A stretch of DNA of 64,000 bases. Origin: Cryphonectria parasitica EP155. Taxonomy: Eukaryota; Ascomycota; Sordariomycetes; Diaporthales; Cryphonectriaceae. The stretch lies in NCBI RefSeq assembly GCF_011745365.1, contig NW_024468913.1, positions 62,001 through 126,000 of the forward strand, in the 5' to 3' direction. How positions within the stretch are numbered: the stretch's first letter is position 1; every line of letters begins with the position of its first letter. Positions 32,196 through 45,300 of the stretch are shown here, piece after piece. The translations under genes and the position numbers were made by a program. The notes beneath the pieces are model-generated. The model saw only the letters and a list, made by a program, of their open reading frames with translations, had not been told where the DNA came from and ran no database searches.

Positions 32196-35100
32196 ATTGA
32201 AACAGGATGGTTTGATCGCAAGTCAGCAAAGTGTGTAAAGATCGAGGAAGGAAAGGCAAGCAATGATGACTGGGTGTGTGCGTGATGAGATTGATGATCT
32301 AGCAACATATCATGAAAGCTATGTAGACATGCTTTATATATTCTGGCACGAGTCTGTATTTTCTGCTGAAACTGCTTAGTGAAATCTTTCCAATGGCCCA
32401 CTAGTCTGTGCTGTTCTCTGTCTGCCTTGCAAAGAGAATGACATTAAAAATTCCCCCATTATAGAAACCTTATTCTATCATCCATTCATGCTAGAATCAA
32501 GCCAAAAAGAAATTCCATAATACTGGGAAGCTCATTCTGTTCGTTCATGCCAGAATGAAACCACAATAAGGTCATCTTTAAAAGCCCATCTTGTATATTC
32601 GTTTTTTTGCTCTTGGCTTAAGCAAGCCAAGTCTTAGCTATGTTTGCCTTGAATCAGTTGCACTGCCAATCTCAATAAGCACATAGCGCAAAGATACAAT
32701 CTGGTGAATAAACAAATGCTAAGCATTAATATGATGCGCTGTTCAATATGCAGGTCTGGACAGAGTGGTGCTTTCAAACCTCAGTGTTAGAGTTAATCTG
32801 GCAGGGAATCTAAGAACTGGATATATGTTCTTACATTCATTACCATTAGCTAGATCATTGTACATAACTCTTCTGTGTTCATTCTTGGTATTATTTCTTT
32901 TACAGTGATAGTTTTACTGCCAGTGAGTACAAGTCTTGATTAGCTGTCTAACTATCATCAATTGTTAGAAAGCTCTATTAACTCAGATGAAGTTATGTAA
33001 TTCATCAATTATGATTCATTATTTTTGCTTTGTAGGAAGGGCTTTGCATGAAAACTTACGGGCTTTCAACCCAGTCTTGTATTCATTCTCAACGCGGCTG
33101 TGTTAGTTGAAACGCCTTGGCTGGTCTGCGCCACAGACATAATCTTGCCCAGCTTCTTTTTGAGTCAGTCGAATATACAAAAACGCCTTGCCAATACAGC
33201 TTCTAGTATTTTCTAAAGTTTGCCAAGCAAGCGAACAAATGTGCGTAATGTTCCTATTTCTGGTTCAGATTTTGTCTTAAGCATCCAAAGATTGCCAACA
33301 TTAGTGATGTTCAGTACTTAAGTACTCATAAGACAGGCTTACTGATGTCATAAGTGGTTTTGTGCATCTGACTCTCTTGTGTTAGGAACATCGTCTTGGT
33401 CGACATATCCAGTCTATTCAATAGTCCAAAAACCCTGCTATACTCATAAGAAATGACGAATCATCCTTCCCCTCTCTTTGGCCTTGCCTCTCAGCTCGCC
33501 ATTTCCTGTATTTGCTGTCCTGGAAATCATTTCAAATTGCCCCTCCTTCCTTCACTCAAGTATACAGTAAAAGATAATATAGTTGAGATTATGAACCCTT
33601 CGAGCCCTAAGCGTATCCTCTTGGACAACCCTGTTACAACGACATGAGGAGTACCCCATCCCCAATAACGACCACAACAAACTTCTGAATAGCCTTTTGC
33701 CCCATAATACGGACTATCAGTGGTATTTGCATGCCGATAGCCCAGATTAGCAAAGCAGAGCTGTTTTGCATATATACAGGAGCTGGACGAGATATGAGCA
33801 GATTGCTCTGCCTACACAGAAGACAAGGGCTTTGCGAATACAGCGGAAAAAGCAAGATAATCTTCTGAAGAAAGTTACAAAAGATCTCACGAAGACCTCT
33901 GCCACTGTTTTCTTGGTTGCAATTTGATAGCTCTATAGTGAATCGGGTAATATGTTAATAGGTGAGAGTCATTTCATTGTATAGATAATCGACCGAGTTT
34001 TGATTGGCTAGATTTGACTCAGTCTTCGCTCAGTACCAAAAATTTCAAATTGGCTTGATTCTGTGGTAAGGCTGATGTGTCATCCATACCAGACTTTAGA
34101 TAGTGAGCTTGTGTGTAGACTAAGACGGGGTTTAGAACTGCGATCTGTCGACCATTGATAGAAGAATGTAATGCTCGGCATGAAACTTGTTGGAAAGATC
34201 TGAACAGCAGAAATTGAGGATTTTGAACTAATTAATTCACAGTTTGCTTCGAATGACTTCGCTTTGTCGCAGCTCAATTATAAATCGAGGTTCGGACAAA
34301 GCCCATTGCCTGCCATATTGGAAATAGCAGAGAATATGACAAGCCAAGTCGCACAGTGAAATAAATAACTCCACGTCCTATCATCCAAAACTGACATAAA
34401 AGCTGAAGCATTGTAGCATACAAGTCCAAGATTGCCGATTACCAAGACATTTTTGAAAAATTCTAATGCAAAATTATTATTATTATTTCTTTTATATGTA
34501 CTCTGAGCGTCCTGTGTATTATGTATATGTTTTGCTTCAAGCATACATTCAGATTGTGGAAAGCAGTGTGGTAATTTTCGGAAGTCCGAACCGATTCTGG
34601 CTACTACTACAAAGCAGGTATCAATCTTGAACACCCTTTTACCCCTGGAGAGGATTGAAACATTTCATTCTTAGTCTGTTCTATAGTATGCTTCCTTTGG
34701 GTTGTTTTTGAGAAGGAGACATTATAATCACTTGACGCGAATTGGCTTCTCAAGGAGGCATGGGAATGGGGGGAGCTTTAACCTATCTGCTAGCACTGGA
34801 ACTCCCCAAATAGTGCCAATGTAGAGCCAATAAAGAATATTGGGTTTCAGCTCTGTGTTATAAAGAACACGTCAGAAAGTTCCTTGCAATGAAGCACGCT
34901 GTTATAACTAGCGGTTGCTACGTGAATTTCGCCGTTCTGAAAGGCTGCAGTAAGTCGGCAATCGTGAGCTCTCTACGTATGATAATAAGCGAGAGCAAAA
35001 CTTTGCTAATGGTAATGAATTACACTTAATCTACATCATATTGGGCATGTTCAGCACTTAATTCCTGGCTGAGTTGCTTTTTCAAACATCGATACCTGCA

Positions 35101-35350
35101 ACATTGTCATAAAGTTCACACTTTTTATCATAGCCGGCCAAAGCTACTTCCGCCGAAGTGATCTTTGCTGGAAAGATATCATAGCTGAGCTCAGAAACGT
35201 ACTCATACTTCTCGTCGTTGACCTGTATAGATACTTGGTCTAATAACTGTTATCCTACTTGATACCTACTATGCCGGGGCATGCTCTGAAGCGGAGGAAA
35301 CATGTATCTCGTGCGTAAGATTCAAATATATATATTCAACCTCGAGTCTG
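32196..35350. other. AT-rich gene-poor region
   Basis: No gene could be supported in over 3 kb. It is AT-rich with short microsatellites (for example ATT repeats near 34478-34492). Small open frames on both strands look random. Confidence 0.5.
32333..32340 (-). promoter_or_regulatory. TATA-like box of the ADP-ribosyltransferase gene
   Basis: The minus strand reads TATATAAA about 138 bases upstream of the ATG at 32195. Position is the only evidence. Confidence 0.4.
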
Positions 35351-37351
35351 TCAAGAGAATATTGAACTAGACTGCTCAATATCTGACTGCACCATGATTC
35401 CCTTGCCATGATGACTTTGATATGCCCCCCCTTGAATATTCATCAGTTGATACTCGTCCTCATTCATACGAACAAAGTATGTTCCATCATTGTCCTTCCG
35501 TCGCGTCGACCACGCGGTCGAGGTGACTGGCTTTGTTGAGTTATTGTGTGCGTAACCGTTAGAGTCCGTTGTTGCCTTTCGCCGAGGCCAACGGACAAGG
35601 GTTGGGAAAGTTAGCATGCAGGCGCTCAAGATCCCGATTGAGGGTTCCGCAGATGACCAAATGAATACCGGGCCCTTCATAGACATTGAGTCAGCATCCT
35701 GAGTTCCTGTTCCAAAACATTGAACGTTGGCATCCTCCTCATCCTGTCCTTTCCTCCAGGCACGGTAACACACAAGGGAAAGTGGGCTTTGAAAGTACGA
35801 ACCATAACGTATGTGACATCAGTGGCATTCATGAAGACGGTCAGGTAATTAATCCGGACTGTGCTCGCGACGCACACGCTGTTCATGTTGATCCTTGTCA
35901 GCAGCCGAGTTATACCACTTTTTCTCGTGAGCCACACCACTGCTGATATTCAAAAGTGCCTTACAAACTCCTTAAAGTCAGAACTCAATAACTCCTAGCT
36001 TTTTGATGACTAAGCGATATGCGGCTATAAAGCGGCTTTCTAGCCACATCAGCACTGCTGAGCAGAACTTAGTTCCTTAGGCCTCAATGTCATTCTTGGT
36101 TGTATGCCTTGAAAGAGAGGAAAGACCTCATCACATTGCCTTTGCACTATCCCACCTGACAGATAGCTTACGAAAAGTGATTAGCTCTCGTTTATCATTC
36201 AGATTTCGCTCGATTAGGAAGGTGATTTTGGTATATTTTTTTCAAAAAAGATATACTTTTCAAGTTAAGATATCTTCATGAGGAAAGCAGATATTTTCTA
36301 GGGGGTAAGTAGGGAGGAGAGCTGAGCGAAGTAAAGCGAGAGGGGGGGCTGCGAAGCAGGAGCTCTCCTTATAAAGAAAAGCTGAAAAGAGAGCAAGAAG
36401 AAGAGGAAAGAAGAAGAGAAAAGAAGAGGAATATATAAAGCTATTCACAGTCTATTATTAGTAACAAATAGCGCTCGCAACCGGAGTAAGCTTGCTTACG
36501 GAGGCTCTACGGTATTTAGTTTCCAAATCCGTGGGATTGGGATGAGTAGGACGAGAATATCGTTGATCATGTTGATGACCCCAAGGGCGAGGAAGAAGTT
36601 GCTGATGTCGACCGGGCAGATCCCATCTGCACCAGTGAATTGTTCCCAGAAAAAGGATGTAGGCTGGCAAGCCTTGGACATGGTTGTCCAGACTATAATG
36701 GGGTAAGCAGCGGCCAGGAAGCCACCTAGTCCGAGACAAACAGAGAAGATAAGGCTACTGTTCTTTTGGAACAGCCTGTAATAGAAGAACAGAATCGAGA
36801 TCTTTGTAGATGATACAGCTGCCGCATAAACGAAGGTGTACCCGAAAAGAATCTACTGATGTCAGCCTGCGTTTTCCCACAAATGGTAACCCATATCTGA
36901 TTACCGACCTTGTAAATCATCAAAACTTTCGGAATCGTCAATGTCCACACGTGTGTTCCTGCACCATAGGCAGTCCCTAAAAAGCATCTTGTCAAATTTC
37001 GAACCCTTCCCCAACAGTGAACGATTGAAAGATAGTGACCTTACCTGCAAAGGTAAGTCCTGCGGTGCCATAGACGAAAATCTATCCCTCAGTCAATATT
37101 GAACAAACAAGGTGGTGGCAGAATGACGAAGGGCAGAGAAGAGAACTTACTAGAGCAAAGACCATGATCAAGTTATCGCTTCGTATTCCCGCACTTGCAA
37201 TGAACCGGGACGTCATGCGCAAGATGACAGAGACGGTCGCTATAACTAGGAGCATCGCAACAGCAGCATCGTTGCCATGTCTCGTATCTGCAGTGAGGTG
37301 AATTCCAGACGGAACCGGGCCGAAGACAGTCTCGATCTCAGCATTTACCAT
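35351..37351 (-). pseudogene. Rhodopsin-domain (SAT4-type) membrane protein split by a repeat
   Basis: The N-terminal half is clean: exons 37351-37151, 37081-37045, 36976-36909 and 36852 down to about 36520 encode an N-terminus with TVSVILRMTSRF, IFVYGTAGLTFAG, THVWTLTIPKVLMIYK, TKISILFFYYRLF and NMINDILVLLIPIPRIWKLN. That is five or more of the seven helices of the fungal SAT4/rhodopsin-domain family. The frame then hits the dispersed repeat (36162-36517) and stops. The missing C-terminal half resumes beyond it: VCVASTVRINYLTVFMNATD, then after an intron FIWSSAEPSIGILSACM and a hydrophilic tail to 35351. The gene was intact until about 640 bp, including the repeat, was inserted. Role of the family: unknown, plasma-membrane. 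Confidence 0.75.
36162..36517. repeat. Dispersed ~350-bp repeat, copy B (inside a gene)
   Basis: Second copy of the repeat at 21773-22112, with the same start, TATA-like site, GTAAGC-TT-GCTTAC palindrome and end. It differs by substitutions and an extra GAAGAAGAGAAAA stretch. Its right end abuts the last coding bases (IPRIWKL) of the rhodopsin-domain gene, so this copy, or a larger element containing it, interrupted that gene. About 270 further bases to 35890 are also foreign to the gene. Confidence 0.75.
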
Positions 37352-38296
37352 GACTGTTCTCTCTGTGGTGAACCGGAAATGGCGAGGACGATCTTGAAAT
37401 GGTAAATATGACCCGATAGTCGAGAGAAGTTAAGGGGCCATCGACGAGTGATATTTGAGACAGGTCAACCAGACGTACTTTTATTTGCATCGAGCATCAG
37501 CATCTTTCCTTATAATAAGATCATCTCAGACAGGATATATGAATGAACGCGCCTCAATGGCTAGACTATCCCACGTTCACGCTGCGCAGATCATGTTCGA
37601 GAACCCTGCTCAGGACACGCAATCCTCTCTGGTTGTTGCCTTCTGGAGACAATACGATACCACTGCCCCTGAACGAACCTCTCCAACTGTATAGCCTGAC
37701 TATTTTGGACCTTGATCCAACTACCTCCTAATCCTGGTGCGATCTACATGGTCAGTTCCAGCACATAATACGATTGTACCGCATAGTACACACCACACCA
37801 AACCCGCAATTTTCACTCAAGTGCGAATGTTAGATTTTGAATCCGAGTTGAACATGGTATTGTGATAGGTACGGAAAAGATTGTATTTCACATTCATTCC
37901 ATGTCTCACTCAGCCGTCAGAGACCGTTCTGTCTTTCTGTCAGATCTGACAAACAACGTCTGCCCACAAATACGCAAGCCCCCCAGCTGGGGTCAGAAGT
38001 CCTGAGTTATGCCTGACCAAGGTCATTGGGATTCTGTTGGACCTCCTGCAGACGACACTACATATCTGTGAGTTACATTGAACTGGGCTCAAGCGTGGGT
38101 CTGCTGAATCCTCATGTCCACGTTTCCACATATTTGTGAGGTGATCGCTTAGACGGAAAGAATGTAGGACGTGAGACTCGGACAAACCGACAAAGTGTGA
38201 TGATATTTAAGCAGCTTCAGTCCGAGCATCGAGAGAGAGAAGGATTACTGGCTTAATTTGAACATAGCTCTGTTGTGCTCTTCAAAACATGCAACC
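37352..38296. other. Intergenic, two divergent promoters
   Basis: This separates the rhodopsin-domain gene (minus) from the acyltransferase gene (plus). No coding sequence was recognised. Confidence 0.45.
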
Positions 38297-40005
38297 ATGG
38301 ATGACCCGACACACCTAGAGCGCATTGGTCCAAAGGGCTGGCTTCGCTACGTCTTTCCGTTCCAGCTTCCAGAAAACTATGATATCGACGAGGTATCTAG
38401 GATCTACAGAACCGGCTTCGATGCTGCCAAACAACGACTCCCGGCAATGGGCAGCGAAGTTGTGCCAGCCCCCGAGATCAAACGTGGGTAAAAGCCTCTC
38501 TAGTCTCACTCCAACACTTGAGTTACAAATGATGTTGAATTGCCTTGAAGAACTCGGCTGGCAGGTAGTGTAATGCAGATACCGGCGTGCTTAAGTTGCA
38601 GATAATCCCTGAGGGCGATATCGAGCCGATCACCGTCAAAGATCTACGAGCAGAGGGGGCATTCCCATTGACTTTCGCTGAGCTCAAGGCAAAGAGGTTT
38701 CCTGTGTCGGCTTTCGAGGCCAGCAAGATCTGTCCACGCTCGGTATGGCCTACATCAGGGGACAGACTTCCCATATCGCTGGTTCAGCTCAATTTCATCC
38801 AAGGCGGCATGATTATGGGGTGGAATCTCTTCCACCAGTTCGGAGACAGCGTGACAGGTTATACCTGGAGTCAAGTATGGGCAGAAGAGTGCAGGCGAGC
38901 TCAAGGTGAAGAGATCTCGAGCCCTTTGTGTCTTCCTGATCAGAGTTTCGCTCATAGAGCTCAGATCAAGCAGCCTTCTGGACATAATACTGGGCAGGTT
39001 GAGAAACATCCTGAATATCTTGTTCTGCCTTGTGAGCCTTTCTTCGAACCCCGATTTTAACCTTGATGCTGCTCAGAGCTAATCGTAACATTTCAAGTCA
39101 CTCCACAGAGTACACCACCAAAGATGTTTCCAATATGCACCGCGGTTAGGTTTTCTATTTCTCCAAGGAAGCCCTTAATGCGTTGAAGGCCGAGGCTACA
39201 CCAACTAATGCTACCAATCCTTGTCTGACCGATTCGGAGTACATTTCTACCAACGATGCTCTCTCTGCTCTTCTCTGGCGGACCATTATGGCAGTCCAGA
39301 ACCCTGCCGACTCACTTGGTGATGCTGACCCCGTCTCGGCTTTCGCCTTGGCTATCGATGGACGCCTGAGGACGAATCCACCAGTGCATCCACAAACTCA
39401 GGGATGTTTCTTAGAATATTTGGGTGTGGAGTTGCCTATTCGCAAGATGCTGGCGGGCAAGCTGGCGGATATTGCTATTGAGATTCGAAGATCTGTTGCT
39501 ATCGCCGATAAGGAGTGGACAGACGACGTGGTTACTCTGATCGACAGCCTGGAGGATGTGAACCGAATCATCCTCAAGGCCTTCACAGACGTGCCAGGCT
39601 TCAACTGTGTTCAAACATCGGTGAGTGCATTTCTTTGGTAAATTGAACGAGAAGAGAGAAGATGAGTCCGTGTGTGATTGCACATCTTCTACTTTTGCTC
39701 CCTGGCAGTCAAGTGTTCCAAATCATAATCCAAGGCCCCAATGATTGCTAGCATTTCATATGCACTTGGCTAACTAAAGTTCGAAGTGGGTTGAATTTCG
39801 TATTTATAATGTGAGCTGGGGTAAAGCTCTGGGTTCAACAGTTCAGGCTGTGAGATCACCCGACGTTGGCGTGATCAACGGCTGCCAGGTCATATTCCCT
39901 GCTCCGCCAGAGGGTGGACTTGAGGTTCTCATTGGCGTGGAAGAGGGTTGTCTTGACAAGCTGCTGCACGATCCACTATGGAACAAGTTTGCTGTAGTTA
40001 TATAG
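38297..40005 (+). pseudogene. BAHD-like acyltransferase (trichothecene acetyltransferase-like), nonsense-mutated
   Basis: Exon 1 (38297-38483) opens DDPTHLERIGPKGWLRYVFP, exon 2 from 38579 carries VLKLQIIPEGDIEP and LNFIQGGMIMGWNLFHQFGDS, where HQFGD is the catalytic HxxxD. Exon 3 (about 39109-39620) carries VFYFSKEALNALKAEATP to GFNCVQTS, and exon 4 (39787-40005) carries WGKALGSTVQAVRSPDVGV to the end. The family moves acyl groups from CoA to alcohols or amines, often in secondary metabolism. A TAG at 39147 stands where Gln is expected (HRG-stop-VFYFS), and the exon 2/3 join (donor likely at 39030) also yields a stop. Otherwise the gene looks whole, so inactivation is recent or one join is misread. 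Confidence 0.7.
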
Positions 40006-40111
40006 GTAATCTCGGGCCCCCTGAATGTTAGCTTTTTTTACTTCTAAGATCGCAATGGCTTTGCGGCCAAGTTGAGGTCCAAATAGTATTCTTGAATCGA
40101 CATGCGAGGCG

Positions 40112-40620
40112 ATGTACCTGCCAACCTCTCTTTACTTCAAAGCCTACTTTTATACATATAGAGAGAAACGGACTCATTCTTTTCGAAGAGTTGCATATAC
40201 CTGGATTTGCGACATCTACCCTCGGGATGGGCTCTTCATGATGCAGAGTAAGTACATATTAACCGCTAAGTGGGCCACCTTCCAGGGCATAGGTGTATTT
40301 GGAGTAGGAACCGCGCTCGACAACTCACTCTCAGCACGTTAAACTCCTGTGGCCGGGGTCGACCAAACGGTCGCCACCGCAACTTGGGGCTTTACACGAA
40401 CGTTCAGAAATGTTTAGGGCGTGGCATTTCTTGCAATCATTTTCAACAATCGGCTTCACCAGCTTCCCTCGACTGTGTCTAATTCGGAGGCGTGCCAATC
40501 GCTGCTTGGTGGCAGTGTATGCCAACAAGCCTCTATGGTATTTTCAACTTGCTTGCTGAATTTGTCCGTAATGAAATTCGAGCCGTGTACACTCAAGAGC
40601 TACCACTAGGTTCCGGGGCA
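40112..40620 (+). pseudogene. MFS transporter, C-terminal relic
   Basis: Plus-strand pieces read TAKWATFQGIGVFGVGTALD, then in another frame GVDQTVATATWGFTRTFRNV, a TAG at 40415 where Trp is expected, then GVAFLAIIFNNRLHQL and QSLLGG. This is the last third of a fungal DHA-type drug exporter. A frame change separates the first two pieces. No N-terminal half is present next to it; the relic at 9929-10536 is a different fragment. Confidence 0.65.
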
Positions 40621-41503
40621 CCCATACCCTGCCTCCCTTTTCTACTTAGTTCAGCTCCTCCGTGCGACTACGTATGGTTGAGAGACATAATCATCTCAAA
40701 TACCATACTTTCTTTTTTTCCAGGCTTCACCCACCATCTCAACAATTTCTATCCAACATAAGCCAAGCAGAAGATGCTGCTTAGCAACATCTATATCATG
40801 CACGAAAAGCCTCGTCTCTCATTTGGGAGTACTTCACACTATTGGGTAGATTTATTCAGATTGGTACGACTGGTAGAGTAGTATTGCGACGGATAGTGTG
40901 CTTGTCGTTGGCTGAGAAGACGAGCTTAATTGTAGATGACATCTGCATGTTCGTCAAAACGATCAAGATATGTCAATTCTCCATACTTTTTCCATTAATT
41001 CTTTACCTCATGGACCCTATAGGAACGTAACAGCCGAGACATTGAAGTTATATTTGCTACTGGGGAATCTCGCAATGCTGCCACAGTGTCGCAGGCACGG
41101 GCTTCTTACTAAAGATTGTGCAACGTGCCAGAAGCTGTTGCAGTGGATCATGGAGCCAGTGTAATAGCGAGTGGAATCAAACACGTGGTCAACGCATTCG
41201 AGTTTTTGCCCATACTGACTGTCACAATCTACTTAGCAGTGAGACTTACTAGAGACTTTTAAATCACTCTCAAAACACTGGCCGTCGAGCCAGTACGAAC
41301 GGACAAATGTGCGCTTGGTTGTTAGCGCTGATATCCTTCGAAATACTATGCGTATACCACGTGCGTATGCAAGCGGTACCACAGTACAAATATCGACCTT
41401 CCGTCGGGGGCTACGGTGCCCTCGCGACATGCAGCACCTACGTTGTGAGCAATGTCCTGAGTAAACAAGAAGGCAGGGTGCTGACTTGCTATTCGGGTCC
41501 AAC
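40621..41503. other. Intergenic, nothing firm
   Basis: A short plus-strand frame ending at 41164 (LKLYLLLGNLAMLPQCRRHG...CATCQKLLQWIMEPV) is protein-like but is not assigned to any family. No other signal was seen. Confidence 0.35.
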
Positions 41504-42039
41504 ATGAATTCTCTCACACAAAATGGTCTCAATCACGCACGCAAAGTACACCTGGCAGCACACATCAAAATCCTGGCTGACCAGGCTCCAATCTTCAAGT
41601 TTGACCTTTGTATCTACAAAATTGACTACATCTCCTCTGCGGAATTCACGAAATACGTGACCGAGACCTACCCTTCCAAGGCTACGTCCGTAGTAAGAAG
41701 AAACGGCATCCTTCAGTGTGCTATTGTATGTAGTACTCCTTTTTCTGAAATAGGCACAACTCGCCTCTTCCCAGCGAAACCGCCTTTTAGCCATGAGTAC
41801 ACAGAAGGATTATGTTGACTTGTCAGGCAGACGGTCACACCGCCAGCATACCGCCAGCGACTCGCGACTTTATCAAGAACCAGCTGCAGCAATCCGAATG
41901 GATTGTTCCTGATTACGATGCTGTTGTGTCGTACTGGATTCGCGATCCAGCTGATGAGCGTAAACTGATATGCATTTGCATTCTTTCTTTGAACAGAAAA
42001 GAGGAGAAGAAAAAGAAGAAAAGAAAACTCAGAACATAG
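41504..42039 (+). CDS. EthD-like dimeric alpha/beta-barrel protein, probably truncated
   Basis: Exons 41504-41725 and 41827-42039 (101-nt intron, GTATGT/GTCAG) join in phase 0. The protein reads FKFDLCIYKIDYISSAEFTK, YPSKATSVVRRNGILQCAI, ATRDFIKNQLQQSEWIVPDY and DAVVSYWIRDPAD. The layout recalls EthD-type small ferredoxin-like-fold proteins found with fungal polyketide and phenol pathways. After WIRDPAD the expected last third is replaced by a Lys-rich tail from an A-rich tract, so the 3' end seems lost or a further intron is missed. The start ATG is the only one in frame before the domain. Confidence 0.5.
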
Positions 42040-42306
42040 CAGAGCTCTAACATTTGAAATAAACAAAGTTCTAAAGTAAAAAGAATTGACACCAGGTTCT
42101 AGCTCGTGATATAAGAAAGCTGATCTTGTAAAGTACTGAGTTTCTCGAAAGTTTAACTACGTAAAATTCAAATGTATAGTTGCTGTGCCTTATTGTAATC
42201 ATGGCTTTGATGGTTAGAATGGAAAGCCAGATGTACAACTATGCAATACTTTTCAAAATGTCGTCGACTGGGGACAGTATCAAATTCTTCACCCAAGTAC
42301 GTACGA

Positions 42307-45300
42307 TTAACATTTCCCATAATCCTCGATCACACTTCGTGGCGGTGCATACTCTCCAACACCAATAAACGGTATCGTCAGTCCGAAACCAGCAGGTCCA
42401 CCAACCACCAGTCCTTGTTCTGTCTTCCACAATGGATGAGCCGGCATTGCAATAACACTAACGTGAAGGCCATACCGCAGGTCCTGCGATCCAATGGCCT
42501 CGCCATCCTGGCCTAGGATCGAAATCAGATCTGGCACGGTGCACAAGATCTCGTTGGTCTCGTTGCCGGCTTCGTCCGCGTACGCTGCATATAAAAATTC
42601 GTTCTGGAAAGGAATGATCATGCGGCGTGTTGACTCGCCGGATGTCGTTGATGGGATAGCATCGGGATTTTCTTCTGCAAGTAGCACGCTGCCCATAGTG
42701 TAGCCCTTGCCGATCTCCCTGCGGACGTCGATGATTTTACCTGTGAACAATAGTTTTCCGGTTGTCGTTGCAAGCTAGAGAGTGAACATAACATTAGCTG
42801 ATGGGAATGTAGGATCGTAACAAAGGAGACTCACGATGGCATCGACATAGCTAATCTTGCTCCTCCGCGCGCGATGCACAGCCTGTCCTAGATACCAGGC
42901 TTGCGACATGGTGTTAGGCACAGCGAGGGACTTGATAATATCAGCGCTCAAGGGGCGGGCGCAAACAGCACATCCGAGCCCCAGCTCAACGGCCGTTGTA
43001 CGCAAGAGCCCTTCTACACGTAGCGGGCTCTCTGCTTGCTATGACGCGTGTCAGGCTGAGTGAGTAACTCGTAATCAATGGAATCACTCACCATGATGAC
43101 GGCCGAGTTGCCTTTGGCGTCACTTAGCGAGCACGGCGTGATAGGGTTGCCGTAGACATATAGAGTCGCTGTTTTTGGTCAACAAAGGTTGAACACATGC
43201 CATGGGACTGGTCTCCAAGCTTACCGTGGTACATTGTTGGATACGCTCTGCCCATTGCGTCGCCGTCAATAACGGGGATGTCGTAGTGGACGCCCGTGGC
43301 GAATGGGCTCATACCATTACCACCTCCTCTAAAGAGGCCGTCAGCGGCTTTCAGTGTACCAGGGAGAGTGTACAGCATACTGACATTTCATCGGCCAAAA
43401 TGGCATCAACCTTACCAATACCTAGTATCTTCTTCACCGTCTCAATTCCTGTGATGATCTCCGAGCCGCTTCCGATCCGCTCATTGATGACACTGGGAGC
43501 ACCATACCAAGACCCGAAACCCACAAGGTCCGAGTCTTTGAGAGACGTTGGAGGCACTACACGCATCTTCCCAGCTCCACCCTTATTGCGCAGGATATTC
43601 AACCCATGCAGCAGCTCTAGGTAGGACGGACCGCCGCCGCCTGTACCAAGGATGCCGGTGCCGGTGGCAATCAACTCCAAATCAACTTCCGAAATGTACC
43701 AAACTCCATCCCGGACCTGTGGCCGATACTCATCCAGGTTGACCTCGGATGCAGGCTTGGTCGTCGGCTCAGCAGCGTCGGGTACGCGAACCTTGATGCC
43801 TTCCTCTTGTGTCTCCTCGCGGCGCACATGTGAGAACTCTGCAGGCAGGCTGGCCACAGTTGCAGCCTCAGGAGTCGCCAGAGCTCCTACAGCTTTAATG
43901 ACCAATCTCATAGCCTTGTTGGCCGTATATTGTAATGGGATCTTGTCGATCGTTACCACCTTGACGTCGCTTGGATCGGCTCCTTTCTGAACCGCGGCGT
44001 GGATGGCCTGCTGACAAGCAGCCTTTATGACTGCCTTTTCATCCTTGCCCTGCATGATTTCAATAATATCAACCTCGCCAGCGACTTTTGCGATTGCGGC
44101 CCCAACAGCATTTGCTGCATCGTGGTGAACTGGCTTTTCGCACTTGGCCACATTACTGAGCTTCTCAGTCACGAGTAAAGATCCACCACCGACGAGCAGG
44201 ATATGAACCGGCGCTGCGGACATCTTCATTTTCTCGATAACGGACTCGAGCATCTGCCTCATTTGCTTCTGGGCTGCCTCGATAGTGGAAGCAGGAATGT
44301 GGGCGACCTTGGAAGCATCACCAAGCTGGGCCATCCCGGAAGCAACCACGATGTCACTGGAAGTCAAAGTCGGGCCACCAAACACCAGAGCTTGCTCGGT
44401 CAGAAAATGGCCTACCGAATCTGGCCCAACCGACACCACGTCGGTCTCGCTGGACACCTGAACCTTGCTCCCGCCACCGAGGCCTATAGAAACCACCTCA
44501 GGCATAGAAAAGGCAGTGCGGACTCCGCCCAGCTCGACAAAATTCGGAGCTTGCCGCGGGAAGCCTGAGGGAAGCAGAGCGCAGACATCGGTGGTCGTGC
44601 CGCCGATGTCAACGACCAAGACCTGGTGGTCTGGCCCCTCGGAAGTTGTTTCCCCGTCGACATGCAAAGCACGTGGCTTGCCCAATCCCGCGAGAAACGC
44701 CGCTCCCGTCATGCTATTGGTAGGGCCGCTACCAAATGTTTTGATAGGGAGCTCTGCTGCGGCCTCAGCGTCGATGAGGGTGCCGTCGTTCTGGGAGAGG
44801 TACAGAGGGCATTGCAGCTGCAGGCGCCTCATGGCCATCTTAAAACTGCGAATGGTCTTCTGGGCGGTGTCTAGAATTGCGGCGTTGAGGATGGTGGCGT
44901 TCTCCCGTTCCAAATAGCCTGGTGGGCCAATGTCGCGGCTGCACACGATTCTGAGGGAGGGATCGATGGCGAGCATCTGTCTTCGACACTCCTCTTCGTG
45001 GATACCCTCGTGGTCGAGGGGCGAGAAGACCTGTAAGATGTCAGTGTCTGGGCACGTGAACGGGGCAATGGGGCCGAGATGCGCTTACTCCCACGATAGC
45101 GACCGTCCTAAGCGACTTGGACTGGATCTGCTCTACGCAGTCCTTGATCTGCATCGGATCCAGGGGTGCAATTTCACGGCCATCAATCTCAAGGCCACCG
45201 TCCAGAAACCAAGCACCTCCCTCCATCACTCGACGCAAACCAACAGGAAAGTCTGTGAACGGCGGTATTTGTCGTGTGAAGGGCCCGCAGAGCCGCACAA

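Noticed and set aside
36087..36520. Open frames within the dispersed repeat
   Set aside because: Present only as short, low-complexity frames and not preserved between the two repeat copies.
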